Shown piece by piece: positions 1 to 9,348 of a DNA stretch of 64,000 nucleotides (position 1 is its first letter; the number at the start of each line of letters is the position of its first letter). The DNA comes from Eutreptiella sp. 'Long Island Sound 2002' (Eukaryota > Euglenozoa > Euglenophyceae > Eutreptiales > Eutreptiaceae). The translations under genes and the position numbers were made by a program. The DNA is taken from contig OZ038394.1 in assembly GCA_964036045.1 (NCBI GenBank), forward strand, positions 1,901,379 to 1,965,378, in the 5' to 3' direction. The notes beneath the pieces were generated by a model. The model ran no database searches. It had not been told where the DNA came from and saw only the letters and a list, made by a program, of their open reading frames with translations.

Positions 1-1
1 T

Positions 2-2560
2 GGTTTTAGGAAGAAAAGAGGCACCACGGACGCAGCGGGCATGATTTCCCTGCTGATTGAGTTATGCCATGTCATGCAAACGACCCTCATGGGTTTCGGG
101 CTAAATTATGTAAAATGCTTTGATCTTATTCCATAGCAGGTGGTGCTCCTGGTTGCCAAGGAGGAGGGCATGGATGAAGGGGTCCAAAGGGCCTTGTCCG
201 GAATGTACGCCCAGCTCATGTGCTGTTTCAAAATTATGGCATGTATGTGCATTTTTTTCCAAGCCACCAATGGCATTCTTCAGGGCTGTCCTCTCAACGT
301 GATTTTAATAAACCTGCTGACCAGCATTTGGAAACGGGTCATGGACGCTGAGGCACAAGCGATCCAGGTGTTAGCGAACCGCATGCCACCAGGGGGTTCT
401 CCCACGGAGGCATTGTCCTTCATTATCACAGCTTTAGGATACACAGATGACACCTACGGATTGGGCACAGTGCGACCGCACACGCAGAGACTGCTGGAGC
501 GCACGGAGGAGTGGCTGACCAACACTGGACAGGCAGTGAACCCGCTGAAATCTGTAAGCTTTCAAGTCGGCCTCGCTGACAAAGACCCATTGCGGATGGG
601 GCGGGAACCCTTTCCAATTTCGACGGAGTTTAAGTCACTGGGGGCAGGGGTGCGCACGACAGGGGATCCCAGTTCGGGCCCACTCATATTGCAACGTATT
701 GCGCGTGCTAGCAAATTGCTGGACAGGGTGCACGGTGCCCAGGGACACTTTGAACGGAGATGCCCTGTCGTCTCTACGATGATTACGGCCACAGGCCTCC
801 ATGCCGTGGAGATCGTGCCATTACAGCCCAAAAGCCTGAGCTCCTTTGAGACCAAAATCATTACCACTATTTGGGGGCCCTCCCGCCCAGCGCGAGCCAA
901 GGAAATCGTTTTTTGCCTGCTCTGTACAGGGCACAGGATCGCCCCCACCCCGATCATCCCGTATCAGCGCGCGGTATGGCTGGCGAAGCTGAGCCGTACG
1001 CGGGTTCCATCGCTTGTTTTGGCCCAGGCCATATGGGAGAAAAACCCCTCTCCGCAATCTGCAGGACCTTTCGGCAGGGCACTACAGACACTGCACAACT
1101 GGGGCTGGACCCCAGCACAGGGGTGGTGGGAATGGACAGCGCCAGGCGTCGCCCAACCTCTAAGCCTCATTGGCGACAAGGCGGAGGTCAAGCACCATGT
1201 CCGGGAACAGCTCAGGGCACAACTGATAGCCCAGCTTATTCAGCGCAGGCCTTGGCAATTCACAGGCATGCACTACACCACTAACAGGCGTTTGGTCCCG
1301 CAGAGCATACTCTCATTCACCTCGGAGCTCGAACGCTCGTTGCTTCGCACCATCCTTGCGGGGGGGGGTCTGGACAGCGCTACGCGCACATCAAAGGGGC
1401 TTGCGGCCCTCCTCTGACTGCCCCTTCTGCGGTAAGGCCGCGGAGACAGAGCAACATATTTTCTGGTCCTGCGAGGCGTGGCAGACCATCAGAGACTCTC
1501 ACACACCCAATATCGAGCATCTGGCCCAGCAGTTTCCTGGGCTAAAGCACACTGCCCACTGGCCCCCCTGTTTACTCACGTGTGGACTAGCGCCAGACAT
1601 TCCACTGCCTGTCAACAGGCAGGAGCGCAACACCAGCCTGGAATTTTTACAAGCCATACATGTCATGTATGTGGCCATTCTTGCAGCGCGCAAGATTCGA
1701 GATGAGCAGGCCCCCATGCTGTTTCCCTCAGCCAGACATGTCGGACAGACAGGGTATCCGTACCAGCAACTGACGGGCCCGGTCCCGCGCACCGAAAATT
1801 TAGGCACGCTGACGCTAGCCAAGCCCACAGCCAAAACCTGGCCGTGGGAGCTACCCTTTCTAGTAGATCTCCTGTCTTGGGCACGTCAGCTGGTTTGGGC
1901 AGACGAGCCAGGCACAGTCGCATTCATAGGGCTCGCGCTCGATTTCGAGAAAACGTCACAGCGCACCCTACCCACAGCTCCACAGGCCAAATACAGAGGG
2001 ACGGCACTGCCGCTGCAAGAGCGCGCCAGGGTTCTCAGGCTGGCGTTATGCACGATGCAGAAATTGGTTACGCGGGGCGCCCTGCACCCCGCTAAAGTAA
2101 TCACCAGGGCGAATTCATTGGTCCCGCTGGGGGGGCCTCAGCAAAGCGGTCTCAGCCGACGCCCATATTTCGTGTCCACATAGGCCATGGTGGGGCATAT
2201 TGCTAAGCTCAGTCAATACTGCGAAGAAACTTGGGCACTGCGCGCACACTCCAGGCAGAACGAGGCACGCTCGTACGTGTACAGACACATGCGCAGTCCA
2301 GTGGAAGTGGAGGAAGCCCGGATTCAGCGGGCCCTCATGGGAGCGTTAAACACCGGGCTTATGCCCTCCTCCTCTGCCACCGCCAAAGGGGGGGGGGGGC
2401 TTTCGCGGCAAATTTCTTCCCCGTCATTGGTCAGGGCAAAGCCCCGCAGGCACCTTACCAGACTACCAGGCAACGCAAGCTCGCAGCTCCGCCGGCGCCA
2501 CAAGCATGTGTGGCAGTGCCGGCACCACATACATGCGCACGGGCTCTCGACCTGTGCAAC
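2..2560 (+). pseudogene. Non-LTR retroelement reverse transcriptase ORF, 5' part (broken)
   Basis: The reading frame is open at the left edge. Reverse-transcriptase landmarks occur in order: GFRKKRGTTDA near 2-34, a motif-A-like KCFDLIP near 113-133 with the catalytic Asp codon at 122-124, a motif-B-like QGCPLN near 281-300, and motif C as YTDDTY at 440-457 (family usual form YADD). A zinc-binding tail of the type that ends many non-LTR RTs follows, with CPFC at about 1419-1430 and EQHIFWSC after it. Such enzymes copy element RNA at a nicked chromosomal target. The frame is damaged: in-frame TAG at 134-136, a frame change at a run of nine G at 1360-1368, TAG at 2181-2183, and another change at twelve G at 2388-2399. 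The ORF stops at 2560 because a DNA element is inserted there; it resumes at 6074. I infer a decayed copy, though the two G-run shifts could be sequencing errors. Confidence 0.85.
2554..2560. repeat. Left target-site duplication GTGCAAC
   Basis: Seven-base direct repeat immediately left of the TIR element; the partner is at 6067-6073. Removing one copy with the element restores the retroelement reading frame. Confidence 0.85.
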
Positions 2561-2584
2561 TTAGGCGTCACAAGTTGCCCGCCC
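2561..2584 (+). repeat. Left terminal inverted repeat
   Basis: A 24-base perfect match to the reverse complement of 6043-6066. It begins TTAGGCGTCACAAG and ends GCCCGCCC. Confidence 0.9.
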
Positions 2585-2751
2585 TCTAGGACCCCATATA
2601 CGCACGATGTGAGAATATTCTACATTTCTAGTTTGAGTATGCTATTTGACATATGTGAGCAATGTTGGTACCAGCGTTGTGTGACATCCATTGAAATAGG
2701 TGGTGATGTGTTAGCCTTAGGTATCCGCTTCATCTAGTGTATCATGTTTGA

Positions 2752-3960
2752 GGTTTTTTTGAAGCTGGCCTAAATTGAGGCCAGCTTTTGGGCTCCATTG
2801 GAAACATCCATGTGTATATACACCTTTTAACGCTTCTGGCCGAAATTTCGGCCAGCTTTTTGGTTTAATGCTGAATGACTATACTCATTTTCATTTTTTT
2901 AAGGGCTGGCCGAAATTTCTCCCAGCTCTCTGGTCTAATCACCATTCATACACTTATACTGGGCTTTTTTTTGTTGGTGTGGCCGAAATTTCGGCCAGCA
3001 TTTCCTCTTTCTGCGCATATCAGCAATTGTTTTCCCACACATTCTTCTTGGTTCCAGGGGTTCCACAAAACCGACCTATACACCACAAGTGAAAGAGCAG
3101 CAAAGATACGATTCATTGAACAGCAAACAAAACTACCCCCAAAGCATATACGTGTATTTCCTATTTTTATTAACCTGGCCGAAATTTCGGCCAGCTTTTC
3201 CAAGAAAATCAAAACACATGGTCTTATTCACCGGACAGGCCCAAGCTGGCCGAAATTTCGGCCAGGTCCTTCAAAACTTGAAATAACGTCACAGAAATGG
3301 ATACCTTTGAGGTTTTTTGGAAGTTGGCCAAAATGGAGGCCAGCTTTTCCATTGGTTCCATTGGAAACATGCATGTGTATATCCACTTTTCAACGCTTCT
3401 GGCCGAAATTTCGGCTAGCTTTTTGGTGTAACGTTGAATGACTATACTCATTTTCATTGTTTTAAGGGCTGGCCGAAATTTCTCCCAGCTCTTTGGTCTA
3501 ATCACCTTTCATACGCTCATATTCGGCTTTTTTGCCAGTGTGTGCCAAAAAAATCAAAACACATGGTAGTATTCACCGGACAGGCCCAAGCTGGCCGAAA
3601 TTTCGGCCAGGTCCTTCAAACTTTGAAATAACGTCACGGAAATGGATACCTTTGAGCTTTTTTGGAAGCTGGCCGAAATTGAGGCCAGCTTTTCCATTGG
3701 TTCCATTGGAAACATGCATGTGTATATACACCTTTTAACGCTTCTGGCCGAAATTTCGGCCAGCTTTTTGGTTTAGTGTTGAATGACTATACTCATTTTC
3801 ATTTTGTTAAGGGCTGGCCGAAATTTCTTCCAGCTCTCTGGTCTAATCACCTTTCATACACTCGTATCCCGCTTTTTTGCCGGTGTGGCCGAAATTTCGG
3901 CCAGTGTGTCCCATTTCTGCGCATATTAGCAATTGTTTTCCCATCCAAAACATCTGGCCG
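2752..3960. repeat. Left foldback arm with GGCCGAAATTTCGGCC palindromes
   Basis: The arm has a modular build. A block beginning near a GAGG-TTTTTTGGAAG motif and carrying the text ACGCTTCTGGCC recurs at about 2752, 3309 and 3650. Each module holds two or three palindromes of the form CTGGCCGAAATTTCGGCCAG at fixed places; perfect 16-base cores begin near 2841, 2981, 3177, 3249, 3593, 3746 and 3887. The same modules occur inverted at 4740-5760. Confidence 0.85.
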
Positions 3961-4377
3961 AAATTTCTGCCAACTTGCAATTCTTGTTGTGCATAAATAT
4001 TACACCGTACACTTCTATAAAGCTGCTTTCTTCTCACAGCGTTAATGCTTTCTGGTATTACTATAACTGTCATGCTCGTATGGGTTGTGCCACGCATTGC
4101 CACTGTTTTGTGTGTACATTCTCTATTTTGCATTTTGCTGGCCGAAATTTCGGCCAAAGTTGCCTTATGTGGACCCCTGATTCCAAATGACACACATTTC
4201 TGGCAGAAATTTCGGCCAGCTTCTCGGCAACCCAATTTTGAACAGTGGTTTCACATCCAGTGCATGGCTGGCCGAAATTTCGGCTATGGTATTCCATCCT
4301 TCGTGTCAAGACGTCGATTTTGGGCCATTTTGTGTTGAATTGCGCTTGTTATTGCCACTTTTGTTATTTCTCTTTCC

Positions 4378-4770
4378 ATGAAATCCCCTACTGTAGCATC
4401 CTTTTTTATGACCGAGCCTGCAATGGATTCACAGGAGGTGCTTATTTCCCCTCCAGCTGAAGCTGCGTCCGAAAATGGGCAATCCCAACCTGCCCATCAA
4501 CCGGACGGGGATAAGGCAAGCACAGAGGGACTTCAAGGGAAGCCTAAGGCACCACCAATGAAAAATTCATCAACCACCATCACGTTATCCGACTGGGTCA
4601 CGTCAACAACCAAAATAAAAGTTCTCTTTGACCAAATTGTAATAGACCACGACCGAAGCATTGGCCACGTCCGTAAATTATCCGAGGATCGTGTGCAGCG
4701 GCGCTATGACGATCTCAAGGCCGCACCACCTGTGGATTACAGGAAATACACGTATATCCTTTGGGGGTAG
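4378..4770 (+). CDS. Short ORF in the unique centre of the TIR element, unknown function
   Basis: A 130-codon frame with an ATG start, in the unique centre of the DNA element. The N-terminal 65 residues are Ser/Pro/Gln-rich and look disordered (EPAMDSQEV, GDKASTEGL). A more ordered stretch follows with DWVTSTTKIK, FDQIVIDHDR and RKLSEDRVQRRYDDL, which could be helical. The last residues (about YRKYTYILWG) are encoded by the right foldback arm, so the frame runs into repeat sequence and was probably truncated there. It may be the remnant of an element protein or a captured host fragment. No transposase catalytic motif is visible and I do not recognise a family. Confidence 0.4.
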   Translation: MKSPTVASFFMTEPAMDSQEVLISPPAEAASENGQSQPAHQPDGDKASTEGLQGKPKAPPMKNSSTTITLSDWVTSTTKIKVLFDQIVIDHDRSIGHVRKLSEDRVQRRYDDLKAAPPVDYRKYTYILWG

Positions 4771-5760
4771 TTTTGTTTGCTGTTCAATGAACCGTATCTT
4801 TGCTGCTCTTTTACTTGTGGTGCATAGGTGGCTTTTGTGGAAACCCTGGAACCAAGAAGAATGTGTTGGATGGGAAAACAATTGCTGATATGCGCGGAAA
4901 CAGGAAATGCTGGCCGAAATTTCGGCCACACCAACGAAAAAAGCCGAATATGAGTGTATGAATGGTGATTAGAGCACAGAGCTGGGAGAAATTTCGGCCA
5001 GCCCTTAAAAAAATGAAAATGAGTATAGTCATTCAACACTAAACCAAAAAGCTGGCCGAAATTTCGGCCAGAAGCGTTAAAAGGTGTATATACACATGCA
5101 TGTTTCCAATGGAACCAATGGAAAAGCTGGCCTCAATTTCGGCCAAGTTGCAAAAAACCTCAAAGGTATCCATTTCTGTGACGTTATTTCAAGGTTTGAA
5201 GGACCTGGCCGAAATTTCGGCCAGCTTGGGCCTGTCTCGTGAATAACACCATGTGTTTTGATGTTTTTGGACCCGACTGGCAAAAAAGCCGAATATGAAC
5301 GTATGGAAGCTGATTAGACCAGAGAGCTGGGAGAAATTTCGGCCAGCCCTTAAAAAAATGAAAATGAGTATAGTCATTCAACGTTAAACCAAAAAGCTGG
5401 CCGAAATTTCGGCCAGAAGCGTTAAAAGGTGTATATACACATGCATGTTTCCAATGGAACCAATGGAAAAGCTGGCCTCAATTTCGGCCAGCTTCCAAAA
5501 AAGCTCAAAGGTATCCATTTCTGTGGCGTTATTTCAAGTTTTGAAGGACCTGGCCGAAATTTCGGCCAGCTTGGGCCTGTCCGGTGAATACTACCATGTG
5601 TTTTGATTTTTTTGGCACAAACTGGCCGAAATTTCGGCCAGGTTCATAAAAAAAGGAAATACACGTATATGCTTTGGGGGTAGTTTTGTTTGTTTTTCAA
5701 TGACCCATATTTTTGCTGTTCTTTTACTTGTGCTGTATACGTGGGTTTTGTGGTAACCCT
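4740..5760. repeat. Right foldback arm (inverted copy of the left arm modules)
   Basis: Reverse-complement counterpart of the left arm. Perfect palindrome cores begin near 4912, 5055, 5208, 5399, 5551 and 5624. The two arms could pair over roughly 1 kb as a single-stranded hairpin. The arms are not identical, so pairing would be interrupted. Confidence 0.85.
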
Positions 5761-6042
5761 GGAACCAAGGGGTAAAAGTAATAATAGATAGACCCCCCCC
5801 CCCTACTAAAGGAATGCAATGGTCTAAATGTAAAATACCACCATATTTTTGTGATTTGGTATCTTTATTTCGAAAATTTGTGTGTAGCTAGAAATAGAAA
5901 TAACGGCATATATTTCACATACATACCTTCATTTTGCCTATTGCCACCGGGGGGGGATAGATACCCCCAAAATAACACCCCTTTTCACATACTTTTCTCC
6001 TCACTACAACATGGACTTCCGTAGGCCATAGCGCCAGGTGGG
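5761..6042. other. Non-coding right flank of the TIR element
   Basis: Holds a run of C near 5794-5803, a run of G near 5950 and A/T-rich sequence between the palindrome arm and the right terminal repeat. I see no reading frame or structured RNA. Confidence 0.5.
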
Positions 6043-6066
6043 GGGCGGGCAACTTGTGACGCCTAA
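6043..6066 (-). repeat. Right terminal inverted repeat
   Basis: A 24-base perfect inverted partner of 2561-2584, ending GACGCCTAA on the plus strand next to the target duplication. Confidence 0.9.
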
Positions 6067-6073
6067 GTGCAAC
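6067..6073. repeat. Right target-site duplication GTGCAAC
   Basis: Partner of the direct repeat at 2554-2560, immediately after the right terminal inverted repeat. Confidence 0.85.
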
Positions 6074-6577
6074 ACACACCAGCGCGCACCGTGCATCACA
6101 TGCAAGCGGCTGCGCAAGTCAGGGGACGCATGCTGTGCCCTCGGACATCACCGGCCAGGATATGTGGACAGGCTACCCCTGTCAGTCACGTGCCGCCAGC
6201 ATGGATTGCCGGCCTGCGCCAGATGCGCCAGAATGCAAAGGGGGGTCCGAAACTGCTGAGGGCACCACAAAGTTCACACACCGGTGCGCAAGCGGCCAGC
6301 CGCACCAGACACGCGACCAGCTAAGCCGCTGCGCACCTCCCGCAGCCCCCCACGCACACACATGGAGCATGCGCGCTCCCCACACATACCAGCCAGACCG
6401 CCCGCCCCAAAGCGACGGAGACCCAAGTCACCATGCCCCCCCTCCCCCCCCCGCCCCGCGGCCCTGCGAGATGATGGGGGAGGGAGAGCCAGAGCATGTA
6501 AGCCGACTTCTGTTTGGTGCAGAGCACGGGAGAGCTTCCACGGAAATAACATAACTATGTCGGCTCAGAGGTTTTGA
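6067..6577 (+). pseudogene. Non-LTR retroelement ORF, 3' part after the inserted DNA element
   Basis: This continues the ORF broken at 2560. If 2561-6066 and one copy of the 7-bp duplication are ignored, the frame runs straight through (ending DLCN on the left, continuing THQRAPC on the right). It encodes a Cys/His-rich module with TCKRLR, GHHRPG, VDRLPL, HGLPAC and MQRGVRNC, almost identical in layout to the copy at 8200-8420. A TGA at 6257-6259 interrupts it, and the same frame then stays open through a Pro/Arg-rich tail to a stop at 6575-6577. The Cys/His spacing suggests a zinc-binding, perhaps nucleic-acid-binding, domain; this is inference. I do not recognise a named family. Confidence 0.75.
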
Positions 6578-7420
6578 CTTTTTGACCGCAGAGAACAGGC
6601 AGTCCAATAAGGCACACACTCGGGTGTACACTTCGGTAAGCCTATCTTAGCAAGCAATCAAACATGGGTCTCCCTCGTTAATAGCACAAGAGCGTCGCAA
6701 GAGCGGCCAGGACATTAAAAGCCATCAACCCTCGTTAATAGCACAGAGCACACACACACACACACACACCTGAACTGGAGGCGCTGAAATCACCCTTGTG
6801 GTGGGGCAATTGGCAATTGGTACACACACGCTGCGGTGGTTGCGCTGGTGTGCTGCAGGGGGTGGGGATCACCGACGCCACCGTGGGGCAACCTACTGCT
6901 CGCCAATTGAAGCGGAATTGAGGAACCAAGCGGAGTGGCGGAGCACTGCTTGCTAGTGGTCTTACGGCCCGGAAGCCGTGAATCAGTGTGCTAGGGGCTT
7001 CTGCAGGGCCCGCTTGACCTAATGGTTCTGCAGCCTAGTACGAATGTAGGAATGTTCAACCTCACGGTTTCAGCATGATTGGAATTGATACCTCAGCGCG
7101 CACACACACGCAACCGCCTGATGCCGCCAGGGGGCAGGCTTTCAAGAGGGGGAGGGCGGGGAACCCCCCCCCCCCCCGGCCAAATGGGCATGCGCACAGC
7201 CACAGAGCGAGGCACGGCATGGACGTGCAGGGACGGAGGTGACTTAAACCCCCATACCCCAGGGGTTCTAGCTCAGGCGAGGCCCCCAGCTGCGACCGAG
7301 CAGGCGCCAGACAGCCCAGCTGTACGCCAGACTATATGCTTTGGAGGCGCTTAAGACGACCACGGGGACCTTGGACCCATACGGGCCTCCCTCTACAATA
7401 TTGTTCTTCCCCGGCGCGCG
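6578..7420. other. Spacer between retroelement copies, no gene seen
   Basis: Contains a short (CA)n run at 6749-6769 and a 16-base direct repeat CCCTCGTTAATAGCAC (about 6674 and 6729). A stretch near 7105-7150 reads NRLMPPGG, faintly like NRMPPGG in the RT copy at about 378-400, so part of this spacer may be very decayed retroelement. Confidence 0.4.
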
Positions 7421-7445
7421 CACACACACATAGACATACATGCAC

Positions 7446-7488
<43 letters not shown>
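7421..7488. repeat. (CA)n microsatellite
   Basis: Almost uninterrupted CA dinucleotides with a few substitutions near 7431-7450. Confidence 0.9.
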
Positions 7489-7489
<1 letters not shown>

Positions 7490-7499
7490 CGGCTTAGCT

Positions 7500-8546
7500 C
7501 CGGATCTCCCAGCCCCGATCTACAGGCAAGTGGAGCAGCATGATGTGCCATTTATTCTGGCAGTGCACACCACGTTTGTTTCTGTGTTGGCGGCCTGAAA
7601 AATACACGATCAGAACACCCTCAAGCTCTTTCCGAAAGCCCGCGTGGACTGAGCCAGGGCATACCCATGTCAGCACCTGATGGGACCGCTACCCCGCCCC
7701 TCTGTGACAGCGTTTCTCTCTCTGCACAATCCCACCAAACACACGTGGCCCTGGGAGGTGGGTTTCATCACGGACTTGCTGTGCTGGCCGCGTGCCCTGC
7801 AGTGGGCCGACGAGCCAGGAACCATCACCTTTATAGAGCTGGCTCTAGACTTCGAGGAATTTGCCGAGCGGACACTGCCGGCCGCACCACAGGCGAAATT
7901 TCGAGGGCACAAGCTACCGCTGCAGGAGAGGGCCCGGGTCCTCAGGCTGGCACTGTGCACTGTGCAAAGGTTGGGTTAATCAGGCACACTACACCCGGTC
8001 AAGAAGGAAGAGGCACGCCCGCAGCGTGCCCTGGCAGGTAGCCTAAACACGGGCTTGATGCCGTCCTCATCTCTATGCGCCAAGGGGGGGGTGTCCACCA
8101 CCTTTACGAGTGACCTATTCCCGGTCATTGGATCCGGCGGCGTACCACAAGCGCCATACTCTGTCGGCGTGCGCCGCAGGTCAGCAGCCAGCGCACTGAC
8201 ATCGGTCACATACGCGCCTCATGCCCACTCATATTGCCCAGCGCACTGTTTGCCGGCGTGTTCCACATGCAAGAGGCTGAGAATCCCGGCGGCACTATGC
8301 TACAGCAAGGGACACCACAACCCGGGGCACGTGGACCGGCACCCGCTTTTGAAAACATGCGCCCTCCATGGACTCCCGCCCTGCCCTCGTTGCACACTCA
8401 TGCAGAGAGGCGTACGGCATTGTTGTGCGGGCATCACAAAGTGTGCCCACCCCGAGAGTGTGTTTGTGTTGAAGAGACCACCATGCACAACCCATCATGC
8501 TGAGGCATTCTTGTCACTTGTTTTTGCAGAAAGTGCTCAAGCATGA
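7500..8546 (+). pseudogene. Second non-LTR retroelement copy, 5'-truncated and broken
   Basis: Homologous to the distal part of the retroelement at 1419-2560 plus 6074-6300. Around 7540-7570 a CHLFWQC string recalls the zinc motif HIFWSC. From 7680 the frame gives KHTWPWEVGF, WADEPGT, LALDFEE, PQAKFRG and LPLQERARVLRLALCT, matching the first copy nearly residue for residue. A TAA at 7977-7979 breaks it. A segment present in copy 1 between ALHPAK and VEEARIQRAL is missing here. From 8055 the frame gives NTGLMPSS-like sequence, LFPVIGSGG and then the Cys/His module (STCKRLR, GHHNPGHVDR, HGLPPCPRC, MQRGVRHCC). No RT core is present. This copy carries no TIR element and so shows what the empty site looks like. 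Confidence 0.8.
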
Positions 8547-8613
8547 CCCGAAACATGACCTCATTCTCCTTCCCTCATTCCCCTTCCCCGGAATTTTGGG
8601 GCTATCTTTATAA

Positions 8614-8704
8614 TGTTTTGTGGCAAGAAATTGTAAGGGGGTATGCATCACAGCTGCACTTGAGGCGCTGATATCTGCAGTGCAGCGTCGTGCTGAGGCT
8701 GAGG
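8614..8704 (+). CDS. Possible upstream exon of the CAP-Gly gene
   Basis: The frame is open from 8614 and reads ITAALEALISAVQRRAEAEG, ending at GAG-G before GTGAGG at 8705. An 84-nt intron 8705-8788 (GTGAGG to CTTTGCAG) would join it in phase to the CAP-Gly exon, completing a Gly codon (G+GC). This rests only on splice signals and phase. The true 5' limit is unknown. Confidence 0.3.
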
Positions 8705-8788
8705 GTGAGGCAAGTTGCCGTGCTGCAACAACCCAGATGGTCCCAGTTTCACCCTTTCTACCCCATTCTGCCATGTGAATCTTTGCAG

Positions 8789-9348
8789 GCTCTGTGAATC
8801 GGTCTTTTTTTCGCCATCAAATGCCTGCACTCGGTGAGCGTGTCTATGTGCAGCATTTACAATGTGCCGGAGCGGTGAGGTTTGCAGGGGAGATCCCCGG
8901 TGTCCAAGGGGAATGGTACGGAGTAGAGCTGGACGAGGCAAAAGGGACCAGCAATGGCAAGCTCGTCGGCAAGCAGCTGTTCAGTTGCGAGGAAAAGCAC
9001 GGCGTGTTCTTACGCGGCACCAATTTGACCTCCGAAGAAGAGATGAAGAAAAAGGCAGCACAAGCCGCTTTACCCGCACAGTCCACGAATGTGCAGGGGC
9101 CCAAGAGTACTAGCATGGCTCCCCAAGTGCACACTGTGCAGAAAGGCCTTCACCGCGTTCAAAGAAACTCACTTGGCTTTCCTGGGCCCGTGCAGGTGTG
9201 CATCCAGGACGCGTCTCGTGCCGTTGTGCATGTGTGCACTGGAGTAGTGCGCAATGCCCCTTGTGCCTTAGATGTCTGCCCTACTGTCATTCTCAGGACC
9301 ATGGGTTTTGCTGGGGCCACTTTCGTGCCGATGGGGTGTAGGTATTGA
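8789..9348 (+). CDS. CAP-Gly domain protein, partial exon
   Basis: CAP-Gly domains bind the C-terminal EEY/F tails of tubulin and EB proteins; they occur in dynactin p150, CLIPs and tubulin-folding cofactors. The domain begins about 8833: GERVYVQ, then GAVRFAGEIPGVQGEWYGVELDEAKGTSNG, GKQLFSCEEKHGVFL and RGTNL. The Trp, the Gly residues and the FxCxxxxGVF signature are in place. The usual GKNDG peptide-binding loop reads GTSNG, which may change ligand preference. An acidic-basic stretch EEEMKKKAAQAAL follows. The first ATG in frame is at 8821; the exon probably starts at 8789 after CTTTGCAG. After about 9190 the sequence looks non-coding, and a CAG-GTGTGC donor at 9194 is possible, so the stop at 9346-9348 may never be used. 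Which CAP-Gly protein this is cannot be told from one domain. Confidence 0.7.

Larger units (their letters stand above)
2561..6066. mobile_element. DNA transposon/foldback element with 24-bp TIRs, nested in the retroelement
   Basis: A 3506-bp insertion. The first 24 bases (2561-2584, starting TTAGGCGTCACAAG) are the exact reverse complement of the last 24 (6043-6066). The host sequence GTGCAAC is duplicated at 2554-2560 and 6067-6073. The interior is two long inverted arms (about 2750-3960 and 4740-5760) sharing the same modules in opposite orientation, with a unique centre of about 780 bp. The arms carry at least 14 perfect copies of GGCCGAAATTTCGGCC. No transposase is recognisable, so it is probably non-autonomous. 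A 7-bp duplication does not by itself fix the superfamily; P-like, hAT-like or an unclassified TIR element are possible. Confidence 0.88.

Noticed and set aside
2775-5381. Numerous short ORFs with AEISA, GRNFGQ and WPKFRPA peptides
   Set aside because: These are the palindrome GGCCGAAATTTCGGCC translated in different frames; they appear on both strands because the motif is self-complementary.
6930-7075. A tRNA or rRNA fragment
   Set aside because: A few strings (GTGGCGGAGCAC, CCTAGTACGAAT) recall RNA genes, but no cloverleaf or continuous rRNA match could be assembled by eye.
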